From: Ideonella_A sp963843805
Lineage (GTDB): Bacteria; Pseudomonadota; Gammaproteobacteria; Burkholderiales; Burkholderiaceae_C
Assembly (NCBI GenBank): GCA_963843805.1
Contig: CAWJLY010000009.1
Span: 1,007,216-1,071,215, forward strand
Length of the DNA: 64,000 nt
Reading direction: 5' to 3'
Under the pieces are notes generated by a model, which worked only from the letters and a program-made list of their open reading frames with translations, made no database searches and was not told the origin of the DNA. Below, piece after piece: positions 17,450 to 27,823 of the stretch; the stretch's first letter is position 1, and the number at the start of each line of letters is the position of its first letter. The translations under genes and the position numbers were made by a program.

Positions 17450-18204
17450 GTTTGACGGACGTCAGCGATCACCTGCTCGCCGAAGTCAGCGCGCTGCAAG
17501 AACGAAATGACTTGTCGCGCCGCCTCGCTGGCTGAAGCCAGCCGCCCTTGGGTCTTCATCGCGATGAAGTTGGCCTGCTCGGGAAAACCGCCCGGGTCCG
17601 CACCACGCAACTGGACCTGCATGTCGGTATCGATGACACCGGGCGCCAGTGAAACGATTCGAGCGCCACCAGGTCGGGCAGCTTCGTCGAGTGCCATGGC
17701 CCGTGACAGATGATCCAGTCCCGCCTTGGCTGCGCAATAGCTGGCCGAACCCGCCATGGCGCGCCGCCCGAGGCCCGACGAGATATTGAGGATCTGCCGA
17801 GCCACTTGCCAATCGGCAGTCCCTCTCAGAAAAGCGGCACTCAACAGCAATGGCGCCTCCAAGCCGATACGAAGTGCGCGCGACAGTTGGTCATCGACAT
17901 CTTCATCGACCGGTCCGATCCTGCTGATCACCCCGGCGTTGTTGATCAGACAGGCACGATCCAGGCCAGCGGTATCGAAGGATTCAAGCCATCGAGCCAG
18001 TTCGGCAGCCACCGATTTCGGGTCGGCCAGGTCGCTTTGCCATTGGGTGAGCCGCGCACCGGCCGCCTGCGCCTTGGCCTGCAGATCGGAACTGGCATTC
18101 CGAGAAAGGCAGAGCAGCGAAGTGTCGCGGGCCAGCAGTTGCTCGGCAATGGCGGCGCCCAGGCCGCGCGACGCGCCGGTCACGATATAAAGGGATTTGG
18201 TCAT
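17446..18204 (-). CDS. Short-chain dehydrogenase/reductase
   Basis: 252-residue cytosolic NAD(P)-dependent oxidoreductase, classical SDR size. Visible motifs are the cofactor TGASRGLG at residues 9-16, NNAG near 88, the catalytic Ser in ILNISSGLG, YCAAK (Tyr and Lys) and the PGVIDTDMQ segment after it. The overall look, including FPEQANF, is close to the sepiapterin/benzil-reductase-like SDRs (YueD type), but the substrate cannot be deduced. Its stop overlaps the start of the S9 peptidase (ATGA), and the gene follows a pseudouridine synthase by 32 bases. Confidence 0.9.
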   Translation of the reverse strand: MTKSLYIVTGASRGLGAAIAEQLLARDTSLLCLSRNASSDLQAKAQAAGARLTQWQSDLADPKSVAAELARWLESFDTAGLDRACLINNAGVISRIGPVDEDVDDQLSRALRIGLEAPLLLSAAFLRGTADWQVARQILNISSGLGRRAMAGSASYCAAKAGLDHLSRAMALDEAARPGGARIVSLAPGVIDTDMQVQLRGADPGGFPEQANFIAMKTQGRLASASEAARQVISFLQRADFGEQVIADVRQT

Positions 18205-18236
18205 CGGGATCGATCCGGAAAATGATGAGCCATGGC

Positions 18237-18908
18237 TCAGAAGGGCGTGGCCGATTCAATCACAACCGCTGCGGATGTGACCGGGTGGCGAAATCCGATC
18301 GAGCTGGCGTGCAGCAGCAAACGCGTTGCTGGCGGCGAGGCCATGGCCGACGCATCTCCATACAAGGCGTCGCCGATGATGTGATGTCCGATTGCCAGCA
18401 GATGGACGCGAAGCTGATGTGAGCGGCCGGTGATCGGCGTCAGCGCCAGCCGGGTCCAGCGGCCCAGCGGGTCATGCGAAAGGACTTGCCAGCGGGTGGT
18501 CGAGGGCTTGCCATTCACCACGTCGACATGTTGGCGCGGTCGATTCGGCCAGTCGGCAGCCAACGGCAGGTCGATCTCGCCGCGATCGCCGACTTCGTTA
18601 CCCAGCCGGCCGTTGACCACCGCCTCGTATCGCTTGTCGATCCGACGCAGCGCGAACTCACGACTGAAATGGCGCTGCCAACATGCGCCGCGTGCGAACA
18701 GCAGCACACCCGACGTCGCCATGTCGAGCCGGTGGACGATCCGGGCATCTGGCCAGTGCGTCTGCACCTGTTGCGCCAGGCTGCCGACCGACAGTGCGCC
18801 GCGACCGGGAACCGATAGTTGGCCGGCCGGTTTGTCGATGGCGATGCAGACCTCGTCGACCAACAAGGCGCCGGGACGATCGACGGCCTGGCTGTCAATC
18901 ACAGTCAT
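18237..18908 (-). CDS. RluA-family pseudouridine synthase
   Basis: 223 residues, a compact RluA-type enzyme without an S4 domain. The catalytic motif is IVHRLDMATSGVLLFA, with the invariant Asp. It is preceded by AIDKPAGQLSVPGRG and followed by TGRSHQLRVHL and GDALYGD, all signature blocks of the family that isomerises uridine to pseudouridine in 23S rRNA or tRNA. The lack of an S4 domain fits the RluA (23S 746 / tRNA 32) or TruC branch, but the target is not certain. Start set at the ATG giving MTVIDSQAVD; the longer open frame upstream overlaps the divergent DUF456 gene and is not plausible. Confidence 0.88.
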   Translation of the reverse strand: MTVIDSQAVDRPGALLVDEVCIAIDKPAGQLSVPGRGALSVGSLAQQVQTHWPDARIVHRLDMATSGVLLFARGACWQRHFSREFALRRIDKRYEAVVNGRLGNEVGDRGEIDLPLAADWPNRPRQHVDVVNGKPSTTRWQVLSHDPLGRWTRLALTPITGRSHQLRVHLLAIGHHIIGDALYGDASAMASPPATRLLLHASSIGFRHPVTSAAVVIESATPF

Positions 18909-18980
18909 CTGCCTGCCGGCAAGGAACGTCGAGGGCAAATGCTGAGATGATCGAGCCCCCATCCGTTTCGCAGACTGACC

Positions 18981-19466
18981 ATGAATACCGACATTCTCTG
19001 GTGGCTGCTCAGCATCGTCTTGATCATCGGGGGACTCGCCGGAACGGTGCTGCCAGCCTTGCCCGGCACCGCGCTGATTCTCGCCGGCATTGTGCTGGGA
19101 GCGTGGATCGACGGTTTTGTGCGGGTCGGGAGTACCACGCTGATCGTGATCACGGTCATCGCCGTGATTGCCTGGGTGCTCGACTACGTGGCCGGCCTGC
19201 TCGGCGCCAAAAAGGCCGGAGCCAGCCGGCAAGCCATCATCGGCGCGATGATCGGCACGGTTGTCGGGTTGTTCATGGGCGTGGTCGGCGTGCTGTTCAT
19301 GCCGCTGGTGGGTGCGGCAATCGGCGAATTCATCGCAATCAAGGATCAGCGACAGGCCCTGCGCGTCGGCGTCGCCACCTGGCTCGGCATCATGGCCGGC
19401 CTGCTTGCCAAAGTGGTGCTGGCGTTCGTGATGATCGGGCTGTTTGTCGCCGCGCTGATCTTCTGA
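18981..19466 (+). CDS. DUF456 family integral membrane protein
   Basis: 161 residues, very hydrophobic, with four to five predicted membrane helices (residues 8-30, 45-70, 85-105, 107-118 and 133-160). Gly-rich segments such as GGLAGTVLPALPGTALILAG and KKAGASRQAIIGAMIGTVVG are typical of DUF456 and resemble short membrane-pore or glycine-zipper helices. Function unknown. It diverges from the pseudouridine synthase with 72 bases between the starts. Confidence 0.85.
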   Translation: MNTDILWWLLSIVLIIGGLAGTVLPALPGTALILAGIVLGAWIDGFVRVGSTTLIVITVIAVIAWVLDYVAGLLGAKKAGASRQAIIGAMIGTVVGLFMGVVGVLFMPLVGAAIGEFIAIKDQRQALRVGVATWLGIMAGLLAKVVLAFVMIGLFVAALIF

Positions 19467-19634
19467 ACTCGGTTCTTGCCTGCCGATTGGGTCGATTAGA
19501 ACCGCGGCAAGCGGCGAGGCTCGCGGAGAAGTCAGATAGGCCGTGACGGTGTGAGAGCTGGGGCGAACCCGTAGCCAGCTACCTGACGATCAAGCAACCG
19601 CCGCGGATCCGGCTCCGCCGGTCCGCCGGCAGTG

Positions 19635-19671
19635 CCCCCTTGAGCGGGAGCGGCGTCTGCCGCAACGGGGG
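19635..19671. repeat. GC-rich nested palindrome in intergenic DNA
   Basis: Outer arms CCCCC / GGGGG enclose an inner GCGGC-GTCT-GCCGC hairpin, directly after the Tim44-gene stop (read on the minus strand) and preceded by further GC-rich inverted motifs. Elements of this look (C5TTGAG... to ...G5) recur between genes in many Burkholderiales genomes as REP-like or terminator-like repeats. There is no T run on either strand, so a simple intrinsic terminator is not supported. The rest of the 212-base gap shows nothing recognisable. Confidence 0.4.
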
Positions 19672-19678
19672 TAGGAGG

Positions 19679-20641
19679 TCAGCGTTGCTGGATGCCGGCG
19701 ATTGCCCACGAGCGGCTGTCGTCGAGTGGCTTGACGAGGTGCCAGATTTCGTCGAAATCATTCGCCGTCGCCTCGCGTTCTTCGCGGATCAGGCCGTGGA
19801 ATCGCACGCTGACGATCTGCTGGGCATCCTGTTCGGATACATCGAGCACTTCCGCGTCGACTTTCATGACATCGGTCTGCTGCGCAACGCCACCCCGTTC
19901 CTGCAACTCGAGGCGCACCGCCGCAAACATCTCGGGCGTCGTGAAATTGCGCAGGTCATTCAGGTCTCCGGCATCGTTGGCCGTCTGCATGCGGATGAAG
20001 ATCATCTTGGCGATCCGCTCGAAGCCTTCGGCATCGAACCCTGCAGGCAATGAGGCACTCGCCGGATTGGCATCAGTTGCGGCCGCGCCCAATGCGGCTG
20101 GCGACAGCGATTGCTGAGCTGGCGTTGGCGGCGCCCAGTTCTGCTGGCCGGATCCGAATGCGTTACGTGCCATCGGATCAGCTGCGTTGCCTGCTCCGGC
20201 GGCCTGCAGACGCGGGCCGCTGCCATTGGCCGCCTGCGGGCCGAAGCGGCGCATCAGCAATCGGATGACAACGAAGGCCACCACGGCCAGCAAGGCCATC
20301 ATGATGAAATTGGCAAACTCGGCGCCCATCCCCAGGTGGCTCATCAATGCGGCGAGGCCAAGCCCTGCGGCGAGGCCAGCCAACGGCCCCATCCATGAAC
20401 GCTTGCCCGCCGCTGCGGCGGCAGCGCCACCGGCCACCGGCGCCGCGGCTGCACTGTTGGTCGGTGCCTGTTGCGGGGTGGGTGCCGCGGCCGGCTTCTG
20501 CGCCGGCATGCTGCGCTGCATGCCCTGCGAACGAGCGCCACCGAAACGGCGCGCTTCAGCGTCGGTTGGCAGGAACATCGCACCGATGCTGCCCACGGTA
20601 ACCGCCAATGACATCGTGAAGGCCAGCCAGCTCTTTTTCAT
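19679..20641 (-). CDS. Tim44-like domain membrane protein
   Basis: 320 residues. An N-terminal signal or anchor (MKKSWLAFTMSLAVTVGSIG) is followed by EARRFGGARSQGMQRS, typical of the bacterial Tim44 family, and an Ala/Pro-rich low-complexity stretch (residues 50-82). Two hydrophobic segments (about 86-100 and 108-128) come next. The C-terminal Tim44 domain spans about 200-318: FERIAKMIFIRMQTANDAGD, FTTPEMFAAVRLELQERG and the DFDEIWHLVKP end. In mitochondria Tim44 tethers Hsp70 to the import pore; the bacterial proteins have the same C-terminal fold but no agreed role in the envelope. Confidence 0.9.
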   Translation of the reverse strand: MKKSWLAFTMSLAVTVGSIGAMFLPTDAEARRFGGARSQGMQRSMPAQKPAAAPTPQQAPTNSAAAAPVAGGAAAAAAGKRSWMGPLAGLAAGLGLAALMSHLGMGAEFANFIMMALLAVVAFVVIRLLMRRFGPQAANGSGPRLQAAGAGNAADPMARNAFGSGQQNWAPPTPAQQSLSPAALGAAATDANPASASLPAGFDAEGFERIAKMIFIRMQTANDAGDLNDLRNFTTPEMFAAVRLELQERGGVAQQTDVMKVDAEVLDVSEQDAQQIVSVRFHGLIREEREATANDFDEIWHLVKPLDDSRSWAIAGIQQR

Positions 20642-20741
20642 TGCATCAAGTCCTGTATTGCGTGGGCCTGCGGGATGCAGACCTCACCAACGATAACCGA
20701 GTCATTTTCCCTGGTTGCAAGTGGGGCTGCCAGACGGGTTT

Positions 20742-22362
20742 TCAAGGAGACGGAAAGCAGGCTGCCGACTTGATCATGTCAGCCGCCTTTTCCGCAATCA
20801 TCATCGTCGGCGCGTTGGTGTTGCCGCCGACGATCGTCGGCATGATCGATGCGTCGACCACGCGCAGCCCCCGCACGCCGTGAACCTTCAATTGGGCGTC
20901 GACCACCGCGAGCGAATCGCTGCCCATCCGGCAGCTGCCCACCGGATGGTAGATGGTGTCGGCATGCTCGCGAATGAAGCGACTGATTTCGTCGTCGCTG
21001 CGCGCATTGGCCGACATTGGAAGTTCTGCGCCCCCGAGATCGGCCAGCGCCGGCTGCCGCAGGATCTGGCGCATCAGCCTTGAAGCCCCGAACCATCGCC
21101 TGCAGATCGTCGGCTTCGGCAAGGAAATTGGGATCGATCAACGGGGCGGCCATCGGATCGTTGCTGGCGAGTCGCAGCGTGCCTCTGCTTTTCGGGCGAA
21201 GCAGACAGACATGGCATGAATAGCCATGGCCGAATACCGTCTTGCGGCCATGATCGACCAGTTTGCCGACGACGAAATGCAACTGCAGGTCGGGCAGCAA
21301 CTCCTCGGGTCGGCTCTTGATGAAGCCGCCGGCCTCGGCGAAATTGGTCGTCAGCAGGCCGCTGCGGCTGCGATGCCCATTCGCGAGCGCCGTTCAAGCA
21401 GCCGCCAGGCGCCGGCCGATCGACAGGCCGAACAGGTCCTTCAGCTGCGGCGCGTCGACCACCTGCACCACATCGGGATGGTCGTGCAGGTTGCGAGCCG
21501 ACCCCGGGCAGATCGTGCACGGGTCGCGATCCCCAGCTTGCTGCAGATGGTCGGCGGGGCCGATGCCCGACAACATCAGCAACTGCGGCGACTGCAAGGC
21601 GCCGGCGCACAGCAGAACCTCGCGGCGCGCACGCAGCTGTTTGATCGCGCCGTCCTGGCGGTATTCGATTCCGATCACGCGACGCTGCTCGTCGAACAGC
21701 AGGCGCGTCGCCTGCGCCGCAGGTGATCACGTCGAGGTTGGGCCGATCGAGGTTCGGCGTCAGATAGGCCTTGGCGGCGCTGAAGCGTTCGCCAGCCCGA
21801 TGGGTGACCTGGTAGGGGCCGACACCTTCCTGCTGCGCGCCGTTGAAATCGCCGTTGAAGTGGAAGCCGGCCTGCACCGCGGCGGCGACGAACCGTGCCG
21901 TATGCGGGTTCGGGTGCAGCCAGGTCCATCACGTTGAGCGGGCCGTCGGCGCCGTGAAAGGCATCGGCGCCGCGCTCGTTGTGTTCGGCCTTGATGAAAT
22001 ACGGCAGCACCTCGTCGTAGCTCCAGCCGGGGTTGCCGGCGGCCGCCCAGCCGTCGTAATCGGCCCGGTGGCCGCGGATATAGACCATCGCGTTGATCGA
22101 ACTCGATCCGCCGAGCAACTTGCCGCGCGGCTGATAGCCGCGCCGGCCATTCAGGCCGGGCTGGGCGACGGTCTCGAAACGCCAGTTCGCAGCCGCCGGT
22201 CTTGGCGAGCACCGCGATGCCCGCCGGGCAGTGCACCAGCACGCTGCGGTCGGCCGGCCCGGCTTCGAGCAGCCCAACGCTGACGGCGGGATCTTCGCTC
22301 AGCCGCGCCGCCAGGACGCAGCCGGCCGAGCCGCCACCGACCACCAGATAATCGAACTCCAT
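20742..22362 (-). pseudogene. GMC-family FAD-dependent oxidoreductase (choline-dehydrogenase-like), multiply frameshifted
   Basis: About 540 residues when assembled from at least five frame segments. The ATG (MEFDYLVVGGGSAG) has GGAGAAAG upstream. In order are the FAD dinucleotide motif GGGSAGCVLAARLSED, the GMC signature LLGGSSSINAMVYIRGH, CAGALQSPQLLMLSGIG (second GMC signature), ARNLHDHPD, and the C-terminal HPVGSCRMG with the active-site His, followed by DASIMPTIVGGNTNAPTMMIAEK. Such enzymes oxidise alcohols (choline, alkanols, PEG-type substrates) to aldehydes; the substrate here is unknown. All diagnostic blocks are undamaged and only the frame changes, so this looks like an intact gene with base-calling errors rather than a decayed one. 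Confidence 0.82.
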
Positions 22363-22580
22363 TCGAATCTTTCTCCATGGCTGCCGCGCATTCGTGCAGC
22401 CGTCCATTTGCTGCAGACCGGCACGCGACAGATCGGCGCGACCGGCGACAGCCTGGCTGAAACCCTGCCGTTCGCCGCGCTTTCGACCGTGTGCGCTATC
22501 GTTCCGCCCTTGTGTCGCGAAGCGATTCTGAACCGGGATCACGGCGGCCGCCAAGACATCCCCGAACCCGGAGATCGCCA

Positions 22581-24469
22581 GTGCTGAAAGCCTTCGAAAA
22601 TCTGGTGCACCCTTATCCGGAAACGGTGCCCGATTCGCCACCCAGAGGGTTTTTTGCCTTCTTGTGGCGCTGCACCGACGGCTTGCGGCCATTCATTTTC
22701 GCGATGACGCTGCTGACCGCCGTGATCGGCGTTTTCGAAGCGATGTTGTTCAGCATGCTGGGCAATGTCGTCGACTGGCTCGGGCCGAGCACAGCCAGCC
22801 AACTTCTGGCGCAACGAGCGCGGCAATCTGCTGCTGCTTGGCGGTCATTCTGCTGGCCAGCCCGATCGTCATTGCGCTGCAGACGATGTTCAAGCATCAG
22901 ACGCTGGCGGCCAATTTTCCGATGCGCCTGCGCTGGAATTTCCATCGTCTGATGCTCAGCCAGAGCATGGGTTTCTACCAGGACGAATTTGCCGGTCGCA
23001 TCTCGACCAAGGTGATGCAGACCGCGCTGGCCGTGCGCGATGTCTGGATGATCCTGGCCGATATCCTGGTTTTCGTCGTGATCTATTTCGTCACGATGAT
23101 CGCACTGGTCGGCGGTTTCGATCTGTGGTTGCTGCTGCCGTTTACCGGATGGCTGGTGCTGTATGTCAGCGCGATGTTCTATTTCGTTCCCCGGCTGGCC
23201 CGGGTGGCCAAGGCGCAGGCCGATGCGCGATCGCTGATGACCGGCCGGGTCACCGATGCCTATGCGAATATCGCCACCGTCAAGCTGTTTTCGCATGCGC
23301 AGCGCGAAGCCGGGTTCGTGCGTGGTGCGATGCAGGAGTTCATGGTCTCGGCGCATGGCCAGATGCGGCTGGTGACCGGTTTCGAGATCGTCAATCACAT
23401 CCTCAGCATGGCGCTGATCGCCAGTACGGCCGGCACGACCTTGTGGCTGTGGACGCTCGGCCAGGTCGGCATCGGCGCGGTCGCCGCGGCGACTGCGATG
23501 GCGTTGCGTCTGAACGGCATCTCGCATTGGGTGATGTGGGAGTTTGCATCGCTCTTCGAGCACATCGGCACGGTTCAGGATGGCATCAATACGCTGTGCC
23601 GTCCGCTGGCCGTGACGGATCGGACTGATGCAAAGGCGTTGCAGGTCACGCGTGGCGAGATCAGCTTCGACCAGGTCAGCTTTTCCTATGGTGGCCAGAC
23701 AAAGGTGATCGACGAATTGAACCTGCGCATCGCGCCGGGTGAAAAAATCGGCCTGGTCGGGCGCTCCGGTGCCGGCAAGTCGACCATCGTCAACCTGCTG
23801 CTGCGTTTTTATGACATCGAGAGCGGGCGGGTGCGGATCGATGGCCAGGATATCGCGTCGGTGACGCAGGATTCGTTGCGCGCGCAGGTCGGCATGGTCA
23901 CGCAGGACACCTCGTTGTTGCACCGTTCGGTGCGCGACAACATCCTCTACGGGCGGCCGCTGGCCAGTGATGCCGAGATGATTGCCGCCGCCGAGCGTGC
24001 CGAGGCTCAGCTGTTCATTGCCGGGCTGGCCGATCCGAGCGGCCGAACCGGCTACGACGCCCATGTCGGCGAGCGCGGCGTCAAATTGTCGGGCGGCCAG
24101 CGACAGCGCATCGCGATCGCGCGGGTGATGCTGAAGGATGCACCGATCCTGTTGCTCGACGAAGCCACCAGCGCGCTCGACAGCGAAGTCGAAGCGGCGA
24201 TCCAGCAAAGCCTTTATCGCCTGATGGAAGGAAAAACGGTGGTGGCGATTGCGCACCGGCTGTCGACGATTGCCGCGATGGACCGGTTGATCGTGCTGGA
24301 CAAGGGACGCGTCGTCGAGGAAGGTGATCATCGCAGCTTGCTGGCCAGAGGCGGGCTGTACGCGCGCCTGTGGGCTCACCAGAGCGGCGGCTTCCTCGGT
24401 GAAGATCTTGACGACGACGAGTCGGCAGCGGACAACGGTAACCTGGGCATCGAACTGATGCGGGCCTGA
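22581..24469 (+). CDS. ABC transporter, fused permease and ATPase (exporter type), frameshifted near the N-terminus
   Basis: Inner-membrane half-transporter of about 625 residues. The GTG start (VLKAFENLVHPYPE) has GGAG eight bases upstream. Two single-base insertions near 22.8 kb (AGCCAAC and CTTGGCGG) shift the frame; removing them joins the first helix segment to the rest. Six transmembrane helices span about residues 30-310. The ATPase has Walker A GRSGAGKST, Q-loop VTQDTSL, signature LSGGQRQRI, Walker B ILLLDEATS and the H-loop AIAHRLST. It resembles the lipid/multidrug exporters (MsbA-like group); cargo unknown. No accessory membrane-fusion gene is adjacent. Confidence 0.88.
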
Positions 24470-24548
24470 CCGCAGACCGTGACACCGGAACACTCGCACG
24501 CCTTCGGCTCGGGTGCGATGTTTCTATGTAACGGCGTGCTGCATCCGG

Positions 24549-26861
24549 TCAGAGCTTCAACTCCAGCCGCAGATTCCACTGGGTGCGTGTGTGGCTGCGG
24601 TTTTCACTGCTGTCGCGCAGATTGCCGACATCGAAGTTGCTGACCGTTGTGTAGTCGAGCGGCGCGATGTCGTTGGCGCTGATTCGCAATGCAGCGCTCG
24701 GGTTGAAGACCCAGCTTGCGAAGACCTCGAAGCTTCGCTTGGTGGTGCTGCTGCGCCGCTGCTCGACGGTCTGCTGGACGACATAACTCGGCGTCCAGTT
24801 CAGGTTGCCGCCAAGCGTCAGCGGCAAGCCGCGGAAGCGGTAATCGGCGCCGAGATTGGCGGTTGCCGATGGTTGCTCGTCGAGGCGATTGTCGGGCCCC
24901 GGAACGCCGTCGACCCGCGAGCGGAACACACTCAGGTTGCTTCGCAGCGCAACGGCCGGCCATTCGGGCACCTGCTCGTCGAGTCGACCCTTGGCTTCCA
25001 GTTCGATGCCCTGGGTTACCGCATGGCCGAAATTCTGCGGCTGCGAAACCCAGCGTGGTTGCGACGCCCACGGCACGGTTTGCAGACTGGTGACGGTGCG
25101 AATGAGGTTGGTGATGCGGCGGTGAAACACGTTGACGCTGACCAGGCCGCCCGCCGGCAGATAGTGTTCGTAAGCGAGATCGAGCCCGGTCGCCAGCTCG
25201 GGGCGCAGTTGCGGGTTGCCGATGCTGTCGGCGCTGGTGGCGACATTCGGCCCGGGTGCCGGATAACGGGTCGACAGCGACGGCCTGGCGATCAGGTTGC
25301 GCAGCGTCGGTGACTTGTAGCTTCGCGTCAGCGCCAGCCGAATCTGGTCACGGCTTTTTTCGTCAGGTTTCCAGAGCGCCTGCAGCAGCGGCGTCCAGAC
25401 CGCATTGCGCTGGCTGCACCGGATTGGCGCTGTCCTCGCTGCGCGTGGCGATCTGTTCCCAGCGCAGACCGGCGTAGGCCGACCATTGCTTGTTCGGACT
25501 CCATTCGTCCTGCGCATACAAGCGCCACCCGTTGCGACGAGGCGTTGACCTCGTTGTTGAAATTGTTCAACAACGGCACGCCGTTTTGAATGCTGCTGCG
25601 TTGCTCTTCGCGGCGAATCAACTCGATGTCCCAGCCGGTGACCAGGCTGTGTTCGCTGGCGAGTTCATGCGACAGCTTGCCGATCGATGTCAGCGACCGC
25701 TCCCGAATCGAGCTGCTTTCATCGAGCCGGCGCAGCAGCTGTCCGACGGCGTCGGCCTCGAGCCGCAGGTTGTTCGATCGGCTCTCGAAGCCACCGGTGC
25801 CGAGCCGCAGATCGAGCCTTGAATCGCTGCCCAGCCGCTGCTGCCACTGGGCGTTGATCCGGGCCACGGTGTAGCGGCTGGCGCTGTCGAGATCGGCGTC
25901 GGCATAGAGCGCAGGCACGGCGCCGATCGATTGCCGAGATGACGGAGGCCCTGGCTGTCGCTGCGCGAGGCGAACATGAATGGCTGCAGGCTCAGACTGC
26001 TGCCGCCACCAAATCGCCACTGAAGACGGCCGCTTACGTTCATGCCGATGCGATGATCGCGGTCCCCGCCGGTCTCGTCCTGTTGCAGCACAACTGTACC
26101 GCTGTCGATTTCGGACAGCGTCGTCCGGTTGTCGATGGTATCGGCGCGATTGCGGCGGAATGCCGAGACCGACAGGTTGTAGACATCGCCATCGGCGGTC
26201 GCCGAGCTTGTCGTTGCGCGTCCACGACAAACCGGGCGAGACATGACCGCGCTCGACACCACCGCTGATGCGCAGATCGTTGAGGCGCTTTTGCAATGCC
26301 TCACGCAGCACGATATTGATCGTCCCGGCAATCGCCCGGGCGCCGAATTCGGCCGTCGGTGCGCGCAGGATCTCGATCCGCTCGACCTGATCGGGGGTCA
26401 GCGATTCGAGCGAGAAGCCGGCCGGAATGCGCTCTCCATCGATCAGCAGCTGGGTGTAGCCACCGCTCAAGCCGCGCATCCGAGGGCCGCCGCGCCGTCC
26501 GGGAGCACCGCCCGTGGTCACGCCCGGCAGACGCTTCAATACGTCGGAAACATTGTCGTCGCCGAAGCGTTCGATTTCCTCACGTCCGATGATGATCTTG
26601 GCGGCAGTCGACCGACGGCGCTGCTCGTCGTCGTCGGCGTTGGCATTGCCGGTGATTTGCACACGCTGCAACGTTGACGGTTCACCGGCGCTTTTCGTGC
26701 ACCGGCTTTTCCGCTTGTGGCGTCGATGCAGCCGGCGCGGCTGGCTGAATGGCGTCGGTCTGCGCGAGCACCGCGAACGGCATACCGAGCAGCCAGCCCG
26801 ACTGGCGCCAAAGGCGACACGGGATGAGTCCGTGCGGGTGAACACGCGTCACAAGGTACAT
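24549..26861 (-). pseudogene. TonB-dependent outer membrane receptor, multiply frameshifted
   Basis: About 770 residues when reassembled. The signal peptide (WLLGMPFAVLAQTD) is in one frame; after an extra A in a GAAAAG run the plug domain continues in another: IEEFGDD-like IERFGDDNVSDVLKRLPGV, PRMRGLSGGYTQLLIDGER, LTPDQVERIEILRAP and GTINIVLRE. The 22-strand barrel follows with further breaks near 25.4, 25.95 and 26.2 kb, and the C-terminus ends in WNLRLELKL, with the aromatic/hydrophobic alternation of a last beta-strand. It takes up a siderophore, haem, vitamin or sugar using TonB energy; the ligand cannot be told, and no TonB, siderophore or regulator gene is adjacent. Confidence 0.82.
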
Positions 26862-27077
26862 TTTCGGCGTGGCCGCAAACCGACGCAGAATGCGGATGAA
26901 GTGCGAGGTCGGATCGTGCGGGTTCTGCGCGGAGGGCATGGTATGGAACGTGGCGATTTGAAGATTCGGACCCGGCAACAGGCGACGCGTCGGCAGGCCG
27001 GCCGATCGGCCCATGGCGACGGCGGTGATGCTATCTCGGCTGGACGCCGCGCATGCCCTCAGTTCATGAGGTAAAAA

Positions 27078-27686
27078 ATGGACTCTCTGATTCCCGGACC
27101 GGGCGATGCTGACGATGCCGATCAGCACGCGACTCGCCTGGCGCGGTCCTTGACGGCCAATCCGGCGCTCGCCGACCTGGCGACCGGACTGCTTCGAACC
27201 GACGGGGCGATGGCCGACCTTGATGCGGACGAAGCCGCCTGTGTGGTGGGCTACATGGGGCTGGTGCAGTACCCGTCCGGGGCGACGGTATTTCGTGAAG
27301 GCGACGCCAGCCGCACCAGTTATCTGTTGTTGATACTCAACGGCGAGGTGTCGGTCGAAACAGTCGATCCGGCAGGTGGCGGGCAGGTATCGATTTCGGT
27401 GCTCGGCGCCGGTAGCGTGATTGGCGAAATGGGCCTGCTCGATGGCTCGCCGCGCTCGGCAACGTGTACAGCCGCCAGTTCGCTGCAGGCTGCAGGGCTG
27501 ACTCGCAAGGCGTTGCAGCGCCTGATCGATGAACACCCGCGGGTCGGAGCCAAATTGATGATCGGGCTGAGCAAACGCCTGGCTGATCGCCTGCGTGGAC
27601 TGAACGCTCAATTGCAGGTGTATGCGCGACTCAATCAGTCGTTGCAGCAGCAACTCGATCGATCGTCTCCACGCAGCCGTTTCTGA
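27078..27686 (+). CDS. Cyclic-nucleotide-binding (CAP_ED) domain protein
   Basis: 202 residues, cytosolic. One cNMP-binding domain spans about residues 50-175: VVGYMGLVQYPSGATVFREGD, the strand pair around LLILNGEVSV, and the phosphate-binding cassette GEMGLLDGSPRSATCTA, where the Glu and Arg that contact cyclic nucleotide are present. After it there is only a helical tail rich in Leu/Gln (RLRGLNAQLQVYARLNQSL), possibly a coiled coil, and no helix-turn-helix, so it is probably not a CRP-type transcription factor. It precedes the ParA gene by 137 bases on the same strand and may belong to that unit. Confidence 0.88.
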   Translation: MDSLIPGPGDADDADQHATRLARSLTANPALADLATGLLRTDGAMADLDADEAACVVGYMGLVQYPSGATVFREGDASRTSYLLLILNGEVSVETVDPAGGGQVSISVLGAGSVIGEMGLLDGSPRSATCTAASSLQAAGLTRKALQRLIDEHPRVGAKLMIGLSKRLADRLRGLNAQLQVYARLNQSLQQQLDRSSPRSRF

Positions 27687-27823
27687 CCGAGTCGGCTGCT
27701 CGCGATCCGGAGCTGCACGGCACTTTTGCTGCAGGGCACAATCGGGTCCGGTATTCGATTCGATCCGGGCCGGCGATCGGTTCGTCGGCAGTTGCAGCCA
27801 TCAAGAAACAGCGGGAACCCAGC

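Noticed and set aside
22613..24499. A 628-codon open frame on the minus strand opposite the ABC exporter.
   Set aside because: Antisense of all Walker and signature motifs of the exporter; no independent features.
26682..27653. A 323-codon minus-strand open frame spanning the cNMP-binding gene and the receptor start.
   Set aside because: Most of it is antisense to the cNMP-binding domain; only its last 60 codons are real, being the signal-peptide segment of the TonB-dependent receptor.
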